In this document: positions 18,093 to 28,181 of the stretch, one piece after another
How the letters are laid out: every line of letters starts with the position of its first letter
Position numbering within the stretch: the first letter of the stretch is position 1
From: Candidatus Accumulibacter conexus
GTDB lineage: Bacteria > Pseudomonadota > Gammaproteobacteria > Burkholderiales > Rhodocyclaceae
Assembly: GCA_017592775.1 (NCBI GenBank)
Contig: JAGFNJ010000002.1
Coordinates: forward strand, 1 to 64,000
Length of the DNA: 64,000 bases
Direction of reading: 5' to 3'
Notes under the pieces: model-generated
Databases searched by the model: none
What the model was told of the DNA's origin: nothing
The model's input: the letters and a program-made list of their open reading frames with translations, nothing else
Made by a program: the position numbers and the translations under genes

Positions 18093-18695
18093 GTGACCTT
18101 CCCCGACTTCTTCGCGCAGGTGCCGTCGATCGTCCTGCGCGATCGCCTCGCCGAATTCCTCGGTGCCGCTGCCGGCGGGCTGATCGAGTACGGCTATGCC
18201 GACGCCGTCCGCCTCGCCGGTCACTCGTGCCCGACCGTGGCCGGCAGCTACCTGCTGAGCCACCGTGCCCTGCGCGCCCTCTACGGCGACGAGACACCGC
18301 TGCGCGGCGAGATCGCCGTCGACTTCCGCGAGACGGCCGCAGCCGGAGTCAGCGGCGTCATGGCGGCGGTCGTCGGACTGCTCACCGGCGCCGCCGGAGC
18401 TGGCGGCTTCAAGGGGCTGGCCGGACGCTTCGCGCGCCGCGATCTCTTGCGGTTCGCACAGGAGTTGCCCGGCGACATCCGCTTCAGGCGCCTCGACACC
18501 GGGCAGAGCGTCACGGCAACGCTGCAACTGGCGCAGGTCCCCGCCGACCCGCGTCTGCCACCGTTGCTGCAACGACTGCTGGCCGGTGACGACGAGCCGG
18601 CAACCCGCGAGCTGTTCGCCAGCCTGTGGCAGGAACGGGTGCGCCGCATCCTGCTCGATCATTTCGACGATCCGCGACTGGTGGCTCTGGCGTAA
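18093..18695 (+). CDS. Unknown protein with FmdE-like GHSCP motif
   Basis: 200 residues with a GTG start. The segment YADAVRLAGHSCPTVAGSYL resembles the GHxCP metal-binding motif of FmdE-type proteins, and GEIAVDFRE follows. A Gly/Ala-rich stretch (VSGVMAAVVGLLTGAAGAGG) follows in the middle. It is soluble-looking, with no signal peptide. It is adjacent to gloA and probably co-transcribed. A role in a one-carbon or metal-dependent reaction is only a guess. Confidence 0.65.
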   Translation: MTFPDFFAQVPSIVLRDRLAEFLGAAAGGLIEYGYADAVRLAGHSCPTVAGSYLLSHRALRALYGDETPLRGEIAVDFRETAAAGVSGVMAAVVGLLTGAAGAGGFKGLAGRFARRDLLRFAQELPGDIRFRRLDTGQSVTATLQLAQVPADPRLPPLLQRLLAGDDEPATRELFASLWQERVRRILLDHFDDPRLVALA

Positions 18696-18842
18696 GCGAC
18701 AAGTTTCATTCAGAATCCCGCTCCGAACGATGCGTCGCCGGCACCCGGCAAGGGGCGGCAGCCACTTTGCCGGCTGCGTCCCCTCGGCTACGGCGCCGCG
18801 ACCCCGCCGACAACTCGTGTTCGCAACCGGATTCTGCCTGAC

Positions 18843-19835
18843 GTGATTCGCCGCCACCCTGCATCCCCCCGTTGTCTTCTGGCCCGAGTGCTGGCCCTGG
18901 CCGTGCTCCTCTGCGGCAGCCAGATGGCAGCGCATGCCGGCCTGGCCATCGCCCTCAACTCGGCAGACGGCACGATCAGCCTGATCGACACCGACAGCTA
19001 CAAGGTCACCGGCAAGATCAACGTCTGCAAGGAGCCGCACCATTTGATGCCGACTCCCGACGACAAGTCGCTGATCGTCGCCTGCGCCGCCTCCAACCAG
19101 TTGGTCTTCTTCGATCCCCTGACCGGCCAAGAGCAGAGGCGCGTGCGAGACATCTCCGACCCCTACCAGCTCGGCTACTCGCCGAACCGCAAATGGTTCG
19201 TCGCCACCTCGCTGCGCCTCGACCGCGTCGACATCTACGACCCTGCCGACTTCCGCCTGGTCGCCCGCCTGCCGGCACCCAGGACGCCGTCGCATATGGC
19301 CTTCGACGACGCCAGCCAGTTCGTCTTCGTCACCCTGCAGGACTCGAACGAGGTGATGGCTATCAGCCTGCCGACGCAGAAGATCGCCTGGGTGATGCCG
19401 GTCGCGGCGACGCCGGCGGGCATCGTCATGTCGCCGGACAACCGCTACCTGCTGGTCGCCAGCATGGGCGAAGGCGTGGTCGAGGTGATCGAGTGGCGGG
19501 CACGCAAGAGCGTGCGCAAGATCGCCACCGCGACGGCGGCGCACAACCTGCAGCCGAAGGGCGATGGCCGCCACTTCTACGTCTCCAACCGCACCATCGA
19601 CGGCAGTATCTCGCTGCTCGACACGCAGACGATGAGCGTCGTCGAGAAGTACGACGTCCCCGGCGGCCCCGACGACATGATGGTCCGCGCCGACGGCAAG
19701 GAGTTGTGGACCACCGCCCGCTTCGCGCGCAAGGTCCAGGTCGTCGATCTGGTCAACAAGCAGCTCAAGCTGTCGATTCCGGTCGGCAGTTCGCCGCACG
19801 GGGTCTTCTTCCTCAACCACGCCGGGCTCAGGTGA
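18843..19835 (+). CDS. Periplasmic YncE/YVTN-type beta-propeller protein
   Basis: 330 residues with a GTG start and a signal peptide ending near GSQMAAHAG. Repeating blade motifs follow: GTISLIDTDSYKVTGKI, HHLMPTPDDKSLIVAC, NRYLLVASMGEGVVEVIEW, GSISLLDTQTMSVVEKYDV and SSPHGVFFL. It is a seven-blade-type propeller of the YVTN family, related in architecture to NirF and YncE. Ligand or partner unknown. It starts a tight run with the deacetylase, hydroxylase and HD genes. Confidence 0.85.
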   Translation: MIRRHPASPRCLLARVLALAVLLCGSQMAAHAGLAIALNSADGTISLIDTDSYKVTGKINVCKEPHHLMPTPDDKSLIVACAASNQLVFFDPLTGQEQRRVRDISDPYQLGYSPNRKWFVATSLRLDRVDIYDPADFRLVARLPAPRTPSHMAFDDASQFVFVTLQDSNEVMAISLPTQKIAWVMPVAATPAGIVMSPDNRYLLVASMGEGVVEVIEWRARKSVRKIATATAAHNLQPKGDGRHFYVSNRTIDGSISLLDTQTMSVVEKYDVPGGPDDMMVRADGKELWTTARFARKVQVVDLVNKQLKLSIPVGSSPHGVFFLNHAGLR

Positions 19836-19837
19836 GG

Positions 19838-20587
19838 ATGGTGCGGCTGCATCCCCTACTCGCGCTTGCACTCGGGCTGGCAACGGCAGGCGTGGCCATC
19901 GCCGGTACGCCGCCCTCGCCGGGCTGCAAGGGAACGCTCTACCTGACCTTCGACACCGGCAACATGCGCGACGCCGAACTGATCGCCGACACGCTGGCGC
20001 GACATGGCGTCAAGGCAACCTTCTTTCTCGCGCAGGAAAAGACGACACGCGGCGACAGTGCCCTCGATGCCAGCTGGGCACCCTACTGGCGGGCGCGCGT
20101 CGCCGAAGGCCACGCCTTCGGCAGCCACACCTGGCGCCATGGGAGTTTTCGTGCCGACAGCGGTGCACTGGTGCGCTACCGGCTGCCGGACGGCAGCAGC
20201 GAGACGCTGGACGCAGCCGGCGTCTGTGCCGAGTTGCAGCGGCCGGACACGCGTTTCCAGGAACTCACCGGCCGCCGCCTCGACCCGCTCTGGCGAGCGC
20301 CCGGCGGCCGCACGACGCCAAACACGCTGACAGCGGCCCAGGCCTGCGGCTACCGTCATGTCGGCTGGGCGGCAGCCGGCTTCCTCGGCGACGAGCTGCC
20401 GTCGGAAACCCACCCCAATTCGATGTTGCTGCAGCGCGCCCTCGAGCGCCTTCGCGACGGCGACATCGTCATGGCCCATCTCGGCATCTGGTCACGCAAG
20501 GATCCGTTCGCGCCGATGTTCGAGCCGCTGATCGCCGGCCTCAAGGCCAGGGGCTTCTGTTTCGCCACCCGGCGCGGCCAGACATGA
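19838..20587 (+). CDS. Secreted polysaccharide deacetylase-family protein
   Basis: 249 residues with a signal peptide (LHPLLALALGLATAGVAIAG). The NodB-homology motifs are LYLTFDTGNMRDAEL (motif 1 with one Asp), FGSHTWRHGSF (HxxxH), LWRAPGGRTTPNT and DIVMAHLGIWSRKD. It probably acts on a periplasmic glycan. The start lies 2 bases after the stop of the propeller gene. A GTG 6 bases upstream in the same frame is an alternative. It overlaps the next gene by 4 bases. Confidence 0.85.
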   Translation: MVRLHPLLALALGLATAGVAIAGTPPSPGCKGTLYLTFDTGNMRDAELIADTLARHGVKATFFLAQEKTTRGDSALDASWAPYWRARVAEGHAFGSHTWRHGSFRADSGALVRYRLPDGSSETLDAAGVCAELQRPDTRFQELTGRRLDPLWRAPGGRTTPNTLTAAQACGYRHVGWAAAGFLGDELPSETHPNSMLLQRALERLRDGDIVMAHLGIWSRKDPFAPMFEPLIAGLKARGFCFATRRGQT

Positions 20588-21588
20588 TCGACGCGCTGAC
20601 CGAGGCCTTCGTCCACCTTCAGGGCTGGATGTTCGATCGGCTGGTGCAGCCGCCGCTGCTCGCCCTCGGGCTCGGCAGCCATCTCGAAATGGCGTTCGAC
20701 GGCATCCAGTTCTTCCTCGCCGGCGTGCTGCAGATCGGTTTTGCCTACCTGCTGCTGCGGCCGCTCGAGGCCTGGCGACCGGTCGAGGTCTGGCCCGACC
20801 GCCGTGCGGTGCGCGTCAATGTGCTCTACTCGCTGCTCGACCGGCTGGGAATCGTTCCGCTGGCGGTGTTCGCGCTGCTGGCACCACTCTTCGCCGCCGT
20901 CGATGGCTGGCTGCGCCTGCATGACATCATCCCGCCGCAGCTCGAAGACCTCTTGCCGGCGCTGGAGACGAGGCCGTTGCTCTGTTTTCTCGTCTACCTG
21001 CTGCTCCTCGACTTCGCCGAATACTGGCGCCACCGGCTGTCGCATGTCCTGCGCTGGTGGTGGGCGCTGCACGCGATCCATCACAGCCAGCGGCGGATGA
21101 CCCTGTGGACCGACAGCCGCAACCATCTGCTCGAGGACCTGATCGGTGGCTTCTGGTTCGCCGGCATCGCCCTGCTGATCGGTGTGCCGCCGGGGCAGTT
21201 CATCGGCCTGCTGCTCGTCGTCAAGACGGTCGAGAATCTCGCCCACGTCAATGCCCGTCTCTCCTTCGGACGCCTCGGCGAAAGGCTGCTGGTCAGCCCG
21301 CGCTACCACCGCTGGCACCACGCGCTGGACCTGCCGCCGGGCCGCCAGTACCGCCACGGCTGCAACTTCGCCGTCCTGCTGCCGGTCTGGGACCAGCTTT
21401 TCGGCACCCAGTACCGCGGGCAGGCACTGCCGCCCTGCGGTCTCGCCGGCGACCCGCTGCCGCCTGACGCCGCCAGCAGCGGCTTCTGGCGACAGCAGTG
21501 GCAGGGACTGCAGGCCTTCGTCGCCGCCTTGCAACCACGCGCCGGGACCGCCAACGAAGCACAGCAGGCAGGCACGCATGCTCGATGA
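20584..21588 (+). CDS. Fatty acid hydroxylase/sterol desaturase-superfamily membrane protein
   Basis: 334 residues with several membrane helices. The diiron His boxes are HRLSH, HAIHH and HRWHH, plus HVNARLSFG in the expected order. This superfamily hydroxylates or desaturates lipid chains using di-iron and O2. The bacterial substrate here is unknown. ATGA overlaps with the deacetylase, and an 11-base overlap joins it to the HD gene, so it belongs to the same operon. Confidence 0.88.
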   Translation: MIDALTEAFVHLQGWMFDRLVQPPLLALGLGSHLEMAFDGIQFFLAGVLQIGFAYLLLRPLEAWRPVEVWPDRRAVRVNVLYSLLDRLGIVPLAVFALLAPLFAAVDGWLRLHDIIPPQLEDLLPALETRPLLCFLVYLLLLDFAEYWRHRLSHVLRWWWALHAIHHSQRRMTLWTDSRNHLLEDLIGGFWFAGIALLIGVPPGQFIGLLLVVKTVENLAHVNARLSFGRLGERLLVSPRYHRWHHALDLPPGRQYRHGCNFAVLLPVWDQLFGTQYRGQALPPCGLAGDPLPPDAASSGFWRQQWQGLQAFVAALQPRAGTANEAQQAGTHAR

Positions 21589-22090
21589 CGCCCGCGCCTT
21601 CGCCCTCCGCGCGCACAACGGCCAGATGTACGGCAACTTCCCGTACTCCTGGCACCTCGAGGCCGTCGTGGAACTGCTCGCTCCCTACGGTGTGCAGGCG
21701 CAGATCATCGGTTATCTGCACGATGTCGTCGAGGACACGGCGGTCGGCGAGGACGAAGTGCACGCCCGTTTCGGGCCTTTCGTCGGCGAATGCGTCGGAC
21801 TGCTCACCGACGCGGCCGGCGCGACGCGCGCCGAACGCAAGGCGCAGACCTACGCCCGCCTGGCGACCGTCAGTGGTCCGGCAGAGCTTGCACTGGTGGT
21901 CAAGGCCGCCGACCGCCTGGCCAACGTCAGGAGTTGCGTCGCCGACCGGCGACAGTCGCTCTGGGAGGTCTACCGCCACGAGCATCCTGCTTTTCGCGAC
22001 TCGGCCTACCGCCCCGGGCTCTGCGAACCGCTCTGGTGCCAACTCGACATGCTGCTGGCACCGGCTTCCATCCAGGTCAGCGATGGCTGA
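21578..22090 (+). CDS. HD-domain phosphohydrolase (SpoT/MESH1-like)
   Basis: 170 residues. It begins MLDDARAFALRAHNGQMYGN. Metal-binding residues are in YSWHLEAVVELL (H), IIGYLHDVVEDTAVG (HD) and VVKAADRLANVRSC (D). The layout is that of the N-terminal ppGpp hydrolase-like HD fold without synthetase or TGS domains. Activity on ppGpp is possible but not shown. Confidence 0.82.
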   Translation: MLDDARAFALRAHNGQMYGNFPYSWHLEAVVELLAPYGVQAQIIGYLHDVVEDTAVGEDEVHARFGPFVGECVGLLTDAAGATRAERKAQTYARLATVSGPAELALVVKAADRLANVRSCVADRRQSLWEVYRHEHPAFRDSAYRPGLCEPLWCQLDMLLAPASIQVSDG

Positions 22091-22195
22091 GCCCTGCCTG
22101 CGGCCGCAGTCCCGGCTGCCTGCCTCTTCCGCTGTCGCGGCGCAGCGCTGGCCCATGGCGAACCCGGTCTGCCGACGCGCTCGGCGCAGTGGCCC

Positions 22196-22543
22196 ATGAT
22201 GGCGATCGTGCGTCGCGCGGTGATCGCGCTCTGCCTGCTCCTGGCGGCTTGCGTCCCGGGGCCCGAGAAGGCAGGGGAACTCACGCGCGTGTCGATGCAG
22301 GAGTATTTTCGCTACGATCCGCAGTTCAAGGGTCAGGGCATCGAGGTTCTCGAGGTCCGCGTCACCGGCGGACAGGACAAGCAACTCGAAGGCGTGGCGA
22401 CGATCCGCCACGCCGGCAAGACCCACGAGGTGCCGGTGATCATCGTCCTCGATGCCGTCAACCTGGCCTGGTTTGCCCAGCCTGGCGGGCTCGCCTTCCT
22501 GGCGCGCAAGCCAGGCGACGCCACCACGGGAACACTGAAATAG
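22196..22543 (+). CDS. Small lipoprotein, unknown function
   Basis: 115 residues. The N-terminus has a lipobox (LCLLLAAC). The mature part is short and beta-rich (YDPQFKGQGIEVLEVRV, EVPVIIVLDAVNLAWFAQPG). No family recognised. It lies 8 bases upstream of another lipoprotein gene and is likely co-transcribed with it and the transporter. Confidence 0.75.
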   Translation: MMAIVRRAVIALCLLLAACVPGPEKAGELTRVSMQEYFRYDPQFKGQGIEVLEVRVTGGQDKQLEGVATIRHAGKTHEVPVIIVLDAVNLAWFAQPGGLAFLARKPGDATTGTLK

Positions 22544-22550
22544 GAGGCCC

Positions 22551-23126
22551 ATGAGCTCTCCCCGAGAGTCAGCCGGCCCGCACGGCCTACTGCGGATCAT
22601 CGTCCTCGCGACGCTCCTGGCCAGTGGCTGCGGCGAGTCCGAGCAGGCAACGACGGCCATGATCCCCGGTGAGAGGCAGCCGTTCTCCGGCAACTGGAGC
22701 CCGAACGGAACGCAACAGGTTCTCGATCTTGGCACAGGACGGCGGGCGGGCGTCTTCCGGCTCAGCGGTTCGCTCATGCTGACCGGCAAGCAGCGCCTGG
22801 CGCGTGGGTTCGGAACCGAGGTCATTGGTTTCTCGGATACCGCCAGCGGCCTGCTCGCCCGCAGCGTATGGACCGACGAGCATGGCGACCGCGTGTTCAG
22901 CGAGCTGCGCGGTGAAGGAATCGGTCCAGGGCGGCGAATCGAAGGCAGCATCATCGGTGGCACCGGTCGCTATGCCGGCATACGCGGCGAGTACCGTTTC
23001 GAGTGGCAGCGCCTCACCCCGATCGAAGGCGACGAACTCGCGGGCCGCGTCGTCGGGCTGCAGGGCTGGGCGCAGGTCGACCGGTCCGAAGCGGTATCGC
23101 CGGTGAAGACAGGAGGCGGCAAATGA
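22551..23126 (+). CDS. Lipoprotein of unknown function
   Basis: 191 residues with lipobox LLASGC and a strong ribosome site (TAGGAGG). The mature region has a GxGRYAGIRGEYRFEW segment like those in small beta-barrel (allene-oxide-cyclase-like/DUF-type) proteins. Assignment is tentative. Its stop overlaps the start of the DASS transporter. Confidence 0.75.
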   Translation: MSSPRESAGPHGLLRIIVLATLLASGCGESEQATTAMIPGERQPFSGNWSPNGTQQVLDLGTGRRAGVFRLSGSLMLTGKQRLARGFGTEVIGFSDTASGLLARSVWTDEHGDRVFSELRGEGIGPGRRIEGSIIGGTGRYAGIRGEYRFEWQRLTPIEGDELAGRVVGLQGWAQVDRSEAVSPVKTGGGK

Positions 23127-24535
23127 GCACATCCGGTTTCGCAAGCGCAAGAAACCTCAAGCTGGCGGCCGTCCTGCTCGTCTTCTGCGGTCTCTGGTTC
23201 ATGGCGGTGCCCGAGGGACTGACGCGCGAGGCGTGGCAACTGTTTGCCATCTTCGCGGCCGCCATTCTTTCGGTGGTGCTCAATGCACTGCCGCTCCTGA
23301 CGTCCGCGCTGCTGGCCTGCGCGCTGGTCGTCCTGACCGGCACGCTGCCACCGGCGAAGGCCTACGGCTCCTTCGCCAACGCCACCGTCCTCCTGGTCGT
23401 CACGGCTTTCCTGGTATCACAATCGGTAGTCAAGAGCGGGCTCGGCAAACGGATCAGCCTGTTGGTCGTGTCGCTGTTCGGCAAATCGACACTTGGCCTG
23501 GCGTACAGCATCTTCATCACCGATACACTCATCTCGCCCGGCTTTCCGAGCAACACGGCGCGCGGCGGCGTCCTTTTCCCGGTCATCCTGGCACTCGCCC
23601 AGAACAGTGGTTCGACACCCGACGACGACAGCAAGCGCCGCCTCGGCGGCTACCTGATGTTCTGCGGTATGGCCAGCCTGGCGATCACTTCGGCGCTGTG
23701 GTTCACGGCCACATCGGGCAACCCGATCGGCGCCGGCCTGGCGGCCGAGCAAGGGCTGCAGGTGAACTTTGGCTCCTGGCTCCTTGCATCCTGTGTACCA
23801 TCGCTGCTGGTCATTGCCCTGCTACCGCTGCTGCTGTACCGGCTCTTCCCCCCAGGGATCACCGACACTCCGCATGCTCCGGAACACGCACGACGCGAGT
23901 TGCGGACGATGGGAGCGATGTCGCTGCACGAGAAGATCACGGCGGTGACCTTCGCCGTCATGATCACCGGCTGGGTACTCGCAGCCCCCTTTGAGCTCAA
24001 CCTGACGGCGATCGCCCTTGCCGGTCTGGCAACCCTGCTGATCAGCGGCGTCCTGACGCTCGACGACATGCAACAACAGGGTGGCACGCTGGTCACTTTC
24101 ATCTGGCTGGCGGTGCTGTTCGGAATCAGCGGACAACTCAACGAGATGGGCTTCATGGGTTACGTCGGAGAACGACTGGCGATGGCGCTCGAAGGCATCT
24201 CCTGGCCGCTGGCCTACGTCTCGCTGCTCGTCATCTACGTCCTGCTGCACTACATGTTCGTCAGTCAGAACGCGCAGGTGCTGGCGCTCCTCGGCGTCTT
24301 TCTCGACGTCGGGGTGAAGTCGGGTGTGCCGGTTGCCCTGATGGCCTACGCGCTGCTGTTCGCCAGCAGCTACTTCTCGGTCATCACACCACAGGGAGGG
24401 AGCCAGAACATCATCTTCGTCGCCAGTGGATATCTCAAGCAGGGAGAACTCTACCGGCTGGGTCTGCTGACGACGACCTTCTGCCTGCTGGTATTCCTGG
24501 TTGTTGGCACCCCGTGGATACTCTGGGTCGGCTAG
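23123..24535 (+). CDS. DASS-family anion:sodium symporter
   Basis: 470 residues with about 11-12 membrane segments. Family-type regions are SVVKSGLGKRISLLVVSLFG, FPSNTARGGVLFPV, WFTATSGNPIGAGL and the C-terminal SSYFSVITPQGGSQNIIFVA. The SNT and TxxGNP-type motifs fit CitT/TtdT-like dicarboxylate or tartrate carriers. The exact substrate cannot be told. AGGAGG 6 bases before the ATG sets the start. Confidence 0.9.
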   Translation: MSTSGFASARNLKLAAVLLVFCGLWFMAVPEGLTREAWQLFAIFAAAILSVVLNALPLLTSALLACALVVLTGTLPPAKAYGSFANATVLLVVTAFLVSQSVVKSGLGKRISLLVVSLFGKSTLGLAYSIFITDTLISPGFPSNTARGGVLFPVILALAQNSGSTPDDDSKRRLGGYLMFCGMASLAITSALWFTATSGNPIGAGLAAEQGLQVNFGSWLLASCVPSLLVIALLPLLLYRLFPPGITDTPHAPEHARRELRTMGAMSLHEKITAVTFAVMITGWVLAAPFELNLTAIALAGLATLLISGVLTLDDMQQQGGTLVTFIWLAVLFGISGQLNEMGFMGYVGERLAMALEGISWPLAYVSLLVIYVLLHYMFVSQNAQVLALLGVFLDVGVKSGVPVALMAYALLFASSYFSVITPQGGSQNIIFVASGYLKQGELYRLGLLTTTFCLLVFLVVGTPWILWVG

Positions 24536-24589
24536 TCACCCGTCGGGGGTCAAGAGCCCAGGGCCGCGTCGACAGCGGGCGGCGCACGG

Positions 24590-25033
24590 CTAGCGGAAGA
24601 CGATCACCGGCACCCGTGAGTACGACAGCACTTTCTGCGTCACGCTGCCGAGGAGCAACTTCTTGATCTCGCTGCGCCCGCGCGAAGCCATGAAGATGGC
24701 GTCACATCGCCTCTTCCTCGCGGCGTCGATGATTCCTTCATGGGTGGTCGCCGGCTTGCTGATCAGCCCCACGTAATCGACGCCAGCCGCCAGCGCTGCC
24801 TGCGCAATCTCGTCGAGGTATGTCTCACCGGTGGTCCGCGCCAACCGGTGGAGCGTGGTCAGCACCTTCTTGTCGATCAGATCGCCGTCACCGAAAGCGG
24901 CGGGCTGCAGCAGCGGCATCGCGTAATAACCGGTGACCTTCGCCCCGAGAGACTTGGCCAGCCTGATGCCCGCCTTGATGGCCTTGCGCGAGACGACCGA
25001 ACCATCGGTCGGAATGAGGATGTTCTTGAACAT
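24590..25033 (-). CDS. Universal stress protein (UspA family)
   Basis: 147 residues. It begins MFKNILIPTDGSVVSRKAIK and ends with the ATP-binding pattern MASRGRSEIKKLLLGSVTQK, then SRVPVIVF (GxxG-S/T type). It is convergent with the transporter gene. Single-domain, cytoplasmic, probably a nucleotide-binding stress protein. Confidence 0.93.
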   Translation of the reverse strand: MFKNILIPTDGSVVSRKAIKAGIRLAKSLGAKVTGYYAMPLLQPAAFGDGDLIDKKVLTTLHRLARTTGETYLDEIAQAALAAGVDYVGLISKPATTHEGIIDAARKRRCDAIFMASRGRSEIKKLLLGSVTQKVLSYSRVPVIVFR

Positions 25034-25402
25034 GTGGCTTGCTCCCGGCAGACCTTCGGCACGAAGGGGTCATCCCCGTCGTCGTGTCCCGCGGCCCGTG
25101 GCACACCCCTCCCCACCGGAGCTGCCGGCGACGGGAGGAAAGACGAGACCCGTTGCCGTATGGTAGGCCCGCGCCGCGAACGGCGTCAATTGCCCGCCCA
25201 CATCGTACCGCCGCGATACGAACGCCTGCGGTACAATTGCCGGCCTTCGCCCGGTGGCGTCCATGGCCCGCTGCGGCAGCGGTGACATACCGGCAGGCGG
25301 CGTGCCCCCGACCCTCGGCGTCGTTCGCTCACCCGCGCTTGCGGCCCCCATCGCCCGTTTCCGGCCTGACTTTCACGCATTCGATCTTCCAGAGGTTCCT
25401 TC
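25034..25402. other. Divergent intergenic region (uspA-like / ABC-F)
   Basis: 369 bases between divergent genes. A TACAAT hexamer at 25232-25237 could be a -10 for the ABC-F gene, but no good -35 lies 16-18 bases upstream. No RNA gene recognised. AGAGG precedes the GTG start of the ABC-F gene. Confidence 0.35.
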
Positions 25403-27025
25403 GTGCTCATCGCCAACAACATCACCATGCAGTTCGGGGCCCGCCCCCTGTTCGAGAACGTCTCCCTCAAGTTCGGCGAGGGCTATCGCTACGGACTGAT
25501 CGGCGCCAACGGCTCGGGCAAATCGACCTTCATGAAGATCCTGGCGCGCGAACTCGAACCGACTGCCGGCAACGTCACCAAGGACGCCCACGAACGCATG
25601 GCCTACCTGCGCCAGGACCAGTTCGCCTTCGAGGAGCAGCGGGTGATCGACGTCGTCATGATGGGACACGAGGAAATGTGGGCCTGCATGCTCGAGAAGG
25701 ATGCCATCTACGCCAACCCGGATGCCACCGAGGCCGACTACATGCACGCCGCCGACCTCGAAGCCCGCTTTGCCGAGTACGGCGGCTACAGCGCCGAGTC
25801 GCGCGCTGGCGAACTGCTGCTCGGCGTCGGCATTCCGGCAGCGCAGCACCATGGCCCGATGAGTGATGTCGCACCCGGCTGGAAACTGCGCGTCCTGCTG
25901 ATCCAGGCGCTGTTCGCCGACCCGGACATCCTGCTCCTCGACGAGCCGACGAACAACCTCGACATCGGCACGATCCGCTGGCTGGAGAACGTGATCAACG
26001 AGCGCAACAGCACGATGGTCATCATCTCGCACGATCGCCACTTCCTCAACCAGGTCTGCACGCACATGGCGGACCTCGACTACGGCAAGATCACCGTCTA
26101 CCCCGGCAACTACGACGACTTCATGGAAGCCTCGACGCAGGCCCGGCAACGCCAGCAGAGCGCCAACGCCAAGGCCAAGGAGCGGATTGCCGAACTGCAG
26201 AGCTTCGTCCGCCGCTTCTCGGCCAACGCGTCGAAGGCCAAACAGGCCACCTCACGCCTGAAGCTGATCGACAAGCTGAAGCCCGAGGACGTCAAGCCGT
26301 CATCGCGCCAGTATCCCTGGATCCGCTTCGAGTTCGACGACAAGGAAAAGCTGCACCGGCAGGCGGTCGAGATCCAGAATCTCGGCTTCGCCTATCACGG
26401 TGCCGAGCGGCCACTCTTCAGCAAGCTCGACCTCAGCCTCAACGGCGGCGACAGACTGGCGATCATCGGCGAGAACGGCGTCGGCAAGACGACGCTGCTG
26501 AAGCTGCTGATGGGTGAACTGCAGCCGCAGCGCGGCAGCATCAAATGGGCCGAAAAGGCGCGCCCGGGGTACTACGCGCAGGACCACGCGGTCGACTTCG
26601 ACAGCGATCGCAGCCTGACCGACTGGATCGCCAGCTACGCCCGCGGCAGCGCCGACGAGGGCGACGATCTGGCGACACTGATCCGTGGCACCCTCGGCCG
26701 ACTGCTGTTCTCGGGCAACGAGGTGCAGAAAGCGGTGCGCGTCATCTCCGGCGGCGAACAGGGGCGGATGATCTTCGGCAAGCTGATGCTGCAGCGACCG
26801 AACGTACTGGTGATGGACGAACCGACCAACCACCTCGACATGGAATCGATCGAGTCGCTCAACACCGCGCTCGAGAAGTTCAGGGGGACGCTGATCTTCG
26901 TCTCGCACGACCGCGAGTTCGTCTCGTCACTGGCGACGCGGGTGCTCGAGATCCGTCCCGACGGCACGCTGGTGAACTACCTCGGCAACTACGAGGACTA
27001 CCTCGCCAGCCAGGGTCTCGCCTGA
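25403..27025 (+). CDS. ABC-F ATPase, YbiT-type
   Basis: 540 residues with two ABC cassettes and no membrane part. Walker A motifs are GANGSGKS (near residue 34) and GENGVGKT (near 352). Walker B regions are [13 protein letters not shown] and [13 protein letters not shown]. Signatures are [10 protein letters not shown], the usual YbiT variant, and ISGGEQGRM. The linker is [24 protein letters not shown] proteins act on ribosomes. GTG start after AGAGG. It converges with mnmA. Confidence 0.93.
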   Translation: MLIANNITMQFGARPLFENVSLKFGEGYRYGLIGANGSGKSTFMKILARELEPTAGNVTKDAHERMAYLRQDQFAFEEQRVIDVVMMGHEEMWACMLEKDAIYANPDATEADYMHAADLEARFAEYGGYSAESRAGELLLGVGIPAAQHHGPMSDVAPGWKLRVLLIQALFADPDILLLDEPTNNLDIGTIRWLENVINERNSTMVIISHDRHFLNQVCTHMADLDYGKITVYPGNYDDFMEASTQARQRQQSANAKAKERIAELQSFVRRFSANASKAKQATSRLKLIDKLKPEDVKPSSRQYPWIRFEFDDKEKLHRQAVEIQNLGFAYHGAERPLFSKLDLSLNGGDRLAIIGENGVGKTTLLKLLMGELQPQRGSIKWAEKARPGYYAQDHAVDFDSDRSLTDWIASYARGSADEGDDLATLIRGTLGRLLFSGNEVQKAVRVISGGEQGRMIFGKLMLQRPNVLVMDEPTNHLDMESIESLNTALEKFRGTLIFVSHDREFVSSLATRVLEIRPDGTLVNYLGNYEDYLASQGLA

Positions 27026-27055
27026 GGCGGCGCGCCGCGTCACGGCAACCCTCGG

Positions 27056-28156
27056 TCAGGCGATGACGCCGCCACCGAGGCAGACGCGGCTCTCGTACAC
27101 CACCACCGACTGCCCCGGGGTCACCGCCCACTGCGGCTCGGCGAAGCGAATCCGGCAGGCATCCGCCGCCACCCACTCGATCTCGCAAGGCGCATCGGCC
27201 TGCCGGTAGCGCGTCTTCGCCGTATACACCCAGTGCGCGTGCGGCGGCTGCGCGGACACCCAGGACAGATCGCGGGCGGTCAGCTCCTCGCTGAGCAGCG
27301 CGGGGTGATGGTGGCCCTGCACGACATGCAGGACGTTGTTGACGATGTCCTTGCCGGCGACGAACCAGGCGTCGTGGTCGCCGCTCGCGCCACCCCTGCC
27401 GCCCTTGACGCCGCCGATGTGCAGCCCCTTGCGCTGGCCGATCGTGTGGTAGGCGACGCCGTCGTGCTCACCGAGGACGCGGTCGTCGTCGAGGCAGCGA
27501 ATCTCGCCCTTCTGCGGCGGCAGGTAGCGCATCAGGAACTCCTTGAAAGGTCGCTCGCCGATGAAGCAGATGCCGGTCGAGTCCTTCTTCAGTGCAACAT
27601 GCAGGCCGGCAGCGGCGGCGATCCGGCGCACCTCGCGCTTGTACAGGCCGGCGAGCGGGAACAGCGTCCGCGCCAGGTGCTCCTGCTGCAGCCGATGCAG
27701 GAAATAGCTCTGGTCCTTGGTGCCATCCTCGGCCTTGAGCAGCTGCCAGGCGCCCTGGAACTCGCGCACACCGGCGTAGTGACCGGTGGCGATACGGTCG
27801 GCGCCGATCGTCGCCGCGTGCTCGAGGAAGACCTTGAACTTGATCTCGGAATTGCAGAGGACGTCCGGATTCGGCGTCCGCCCGGCCTCGTACTCGCGCA
27901 GGAAATGGGCGAAGACGCGCTCGCGGTACTCGGCGGCGAAGTTCATCACCTCGACGTCGATCCCCAGCGTGTCGGCGACACTCATGACGTCGACCAGATC
28001 CTGGCGCGACGCGCAGTGCTCGTCGGTATCGTCGTCCTCCCAGTTCTTCATGAACAGACCGACCACCTGCCAGCCCTGCTGCTTGAGCAGCAGCGCCGCC
28101 ACCGCCGAATCGACGCCGCCGGAGAGTCCGACGACCACTGTCCTTCCTTCGTTCAT
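27056..28156 (-). CDS. mnmA: tRNA-specific 2-thiouridylase
   Basis: 366 residues. It installs the 2-thio group on U34 of Lys, Glu and Gln tRNAs. Motifs: PP-loop [28 protein letters not shown], catalytic Cys in [12 protein letters not shown], the second Cys in [13 protein letters not shown], and [14 protein letters not shown]. The ATG at 28156 (AGAGAG just upstream) was preferred over the ATG at 28177, which lies 4 bases from the upstream gene's stop. Confidence 0.96.
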   Translation of the reverse strand: MNEGRTVVVGLSGGVDSAVAALLLKQQGWQVVGLFMKNWEDDDTDEHCASRQDLVDVMSVADTLGIDVEVMNFAAEYRERVFAHFLREYEAGRTPNPDVLCNSEIKFKVFLEHAATIGADRIATGHYAGVREFQGAWQLLKAEDGTKDQSYFLHRLQQEHLARTLFPLAGLYKREVRRIAAAAGLHVALKKDSTGICFIGERPFKEFLMRYLPPQKGEIRCLDDDRVLGEHDGVAYHTIGQRKGLHIGGVKGGRGGASGDHDAWFVAGKDIVNNVLHVVQGHHHPALLSEELTARDLSWVSAQPPHAHWVYTAKTRYRQADAPCEIEWVAADACRIRFAEPQWAVTPGQSVVVYESRVCLGGGVIA

Positions 28157-28181
28157 CTCTCTTGTCCCTGCAGACATCGGC

